7,677 nucleotides of DNA from Paludibacter sp. (lineage in GTDB: Bacteria; Bacteroidota; Bacteroidia; Bacteroidales; Paludibacteraceae), in NCBI GenBank assembly GCA_028748945.1, contig JAQTOL010000145.1, forward strand, positions 1 to 7,677, given 5' to 3'. Below the pieces are notes generated by a model, which worked only from the letters and a program-made list of their open reading frames with translations, was not told the origin of the DNA and made no database searches. The translations under genes and the position numbers were made by a program. Numbering within the stretch: the stretch's first letter is position 1; the number at the start of each line of letters is the position of its first letter. Shown piece by piece: positions 5,959 through 7,677 of the stretch.

Positions 5959-7677
5959 TCAATTTTTAAACACCAGCCCGTTTCCGTCATAATCCACCAC
6001 GATGGTTTGGTCGTTGTGAACGGTACCGGCAATCAGTTGTTTGGATAAATCATTCAAAACATATTTCTGGATGGTTCGTTTCACCGGTCGTGCTCCAAAT
6101 TGCGGATCGAAACCTTCGGCAGCAATGAATTTGATAGCCGCTTCGGTTAATTCCAGTTGAACGCCGTTGCCGACTAAGGTTTTCTGAATTAACGAAACTT
6201 GTAAACGAACAATTTCCTCAATTTGTGATTCGTTGAGCGGTGCAAACATGACCAGTTCATCAATCCTGTTCAGAAACTCCGGACGAATGGTTTGTTTCAA
6301 CAATTCGAATACCTGAGTCTTGGTTTTTTCAATGATTTCCGCCTGATTTTTATCGGTCATTTCTTCAAAACTTTCCTGAATCAGGGATGAACCAATGTTG
6401 GAAGTCATGATGATAATCGTGTTTTTAAAGTTCACCAACCGGCCTTTATTATCGGTCAACCGTCCATCGTCCAGAACCTGCAGTAACACGTTGAAAACAT
6501 CGGGATGCGCTTTTTCAATTTCATCGAAAAGTACCACCGAATAAGGTTTCCGTCGAATGGCTTCGGTTAACTGACCGCCTTCATCGTAGCCAACGTAGCC
6601 CGGAGGTGAACCGATTAATCGGGTGACCGAGAATTTCTCCTGATATTCACTCATATCAATACGCGTCATCATATTTTCATCGTCAAAAAGAAATTCTGCC
6701 AACGCCTTTGCCAATTCGGTTTTACCCACACCGGTTGTTCCCAGAAAGATAAACGAACCAATCGGACGTTTAGGGTCTTGTAACCCGGCACGACTCCGGC
6801 GAACTGCATCAGAAACAGCCTGAATAGCTTCATCTTGTCCAACTACCCGGAGATGAAGTTCATCTTCCAGATTCAACAATTTATCTTTTTCGCTTTGTAA
6901 CATTTTCTTTACCGGAATGCCCGTCCAACGGCTTACCACGTCTGCAATATCTTCACTGTCGACTTCTTCTTTTATCAACGCGTGAACACCTTGCATGGCA
7001 GCCAGCTTGATTTGAAGTTGATTGATTTGTTCTTCAGCCGTTTTTACTTTGCCGTAACGAATTTCAGCCACTAGTCCGTAATCACCCTCTCGTTCAGCTC
7101 TTTCGGCCTGATATTTCAGATCTTCAATCTCTATTTTTGTTTGTTGAATACTGTCAATCAGTTGTTTTTCGCTCGACCATTTGGCACGCATTTCCTTGCT
7201 TTCTTCTTTCAAATTGGCAATTTCTTCGTTCAGTTGTGCCAACTTTCGGGTATCATTTTCCCGCTTGATAGCTTCGCGTTCAATTTCCAGTTGTTTGATG
7301 TTACGGTCAATTTTATCCAGTTCTTCAGGGACTGAATCTACTTCCAACCGAAGTTTAGCAGCCGCTTCGTCCATTAAATCAATGGCTTTATCGGGCAAAA
7401 AACGGTTGGTGATATACCGGCTCGACAGTTCGACAGCTGCAATAATGGCATCATCTTTAATACGGACTTTGTGGTGGTTTTCGTACCGTTCTTTCAATCC
7501 ACGCAGAATAGAAATGGTGCTTGGAATATCCGGCTCATCCACATTTACGATTTGAAAACGACGTTCCAATGCTTTGTCTTTTTCAAAATACTTTTGATAT
7601 TCATCCAGGGTCGTTGCACCAATAGCACGTAATTCACCACGAGCCAAAGCGGGTTTCAGTATGTTGGCAGCATCCAT
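5959..7677 (-). CDS. clpB: ATP-dependent disaggregase ClpB (Hsp100), C-terminal two thirds
   Basis: ClpB is a hexameric AAA+ machine that, with DnaK, pulls polypeptides out of aggregates after heat or other stress. The 572 visible codons end with TGA at 5959-5961. The Met at the window edge lies in MDAANILKPALARGELRAIG, an internal NBD1 segment, so the gene continues beyond base 7677. The missing portion carries the N-domain and the NBD1 Walker A and B. Residues are numbered from the window edge. NBD1 arginine fingers are Arg39-Arg40 (ALERRF). The coiled-coil M domain, about 118-245, is the part that distinguishes ClpB from ClpA and ClpC. NBD2 has Walker A GTTGVGKT (313-320), pore loop GYVGYDEGG (360-368), Walker B VVLFDEIEKAH (381-391), arginine finger Arg471 (PEFLNRIDE) and sensor 2 GAR (528-530). 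All key residues visible are intact. The promoter and any heat-shock control lie outside the window. Confidence 0.97.
   Translation of the reverse strand: MDAANILKPALARGELRAIGATTLDEYQKYFEKDKALERRFQIVNVDEPDIPSTISILRGLKERYENHHKVRIKDDAIIAAVELSSRYITNRFLPDKAIDLMDEAAAKLRLEVDSVPEELDKIDRNIKQLEIEREAIKRENDTRKLAQLNEEIANLKEESKEMRAKWSSEKQLIDSIQQTKIEIEDLKYQAERAEREGDYGLVAEIRYGKVKTAEEQINQLQIKLAAMQGVHALIKEEVDSEDIADVVSRWTGIPVKKMLQSEKDKLLNLEDELHLRVVGQDEAIQAVSDAVRRSRAGLQDPKRPIGSFIFLGTTGVGKTELAKALAEFLFDDENMMTRIDMSEYQEKFSVTRLIGSPPGYVGYDEGGQLTEAIRRKPYSVVLFDEIEKAHPDVFNVLLQVLDDGRLTDNKGRLVNFKNTIIIMTSNIGSSLIQESFEEMTDKNQAEIIEKTKTQVFELLKQTIRPEFLNRIDELVMFAPLNESQIEEIVRLQVSLIQKTLVGNGVQLELTEAAIKFIAAEGFDPQFGARPVKRTIQKYVLNDLSKQLIAGTVHNDQTIVVDYDGNGLVFKN

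Noticed and set aside
7141..7555. Plus-strand open frames opposite clpB
   Set aside because: They are antisense to the ClpB M domain and NBD1, with low-complexity Ser- or Phe-rich products that follow from the coiled-coil codons on the other strand.

Overview
The window looks like chromosomal DNA from a member of the Bacteroidota, probably Bacteroidales-like. Four things point there: the protein sequences, A-rich leaders without Shine-Dalgarno motifs, three exact TAnnTTTG boxes (the Bacteroidota -7 promoter element) shortly before start codons, and the gene order ftsK - lolA-like - trxB. The assignment to an order is inference.

Layout. Bases 1-3297 hold three plus-strand genes: the 3' two thirds of ftsK (DNA translocase), a LolA-family periplasmic lipoprotein carrier, and trxB (thioredoxin reductase). 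A strong hairpin terminator at 3321-3354 closes this block. Facing it on the minus strand is a small AT-rich two-gene cassette (about 3393-4060). It encodes a HEPN-domain protein followed, with a 22-base overlap, by a minimal nucleotidyltransferase (MNT). This has the form of a toxin-antitoxin-type pair and is the most accessory-looking part of the window. A divergent promoter region (4061-4344) separates it from fsa, a fructose-6-phosphate aldolase/transaldolase-family gene whose active-site residues favour the aldolase. After a hairpin terminator (5081-5113) comes nth, DNA endonuclease III, whose real start is most likely 5211 rather than the upstream ATG at 5070. Nth faces clpB on the minus strand (5959 to beyond the window end). 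The gap between them holds a perfect 14-bp terminator hairpin and a separate perfect 28-bp palindrome that looks like a dispersed repeat.

How the genes relate. Most are housekeeping functions: chromosome segregation, envelope lipoprotein transport, thiol redox, sugar phosphate metabolism, base excision repair and protein disaggregation. No single pathway links them. No rRNA, tRNA, CRISPR array, insertion sequence or phage gene was seen, and no gene-free stretch exceeds 300 bases. I see no clear undescribed system. The best candidates for a second look are the HEPN-MNT pair, which has an atypical HEPN motif, and the 28-bp palindrome.
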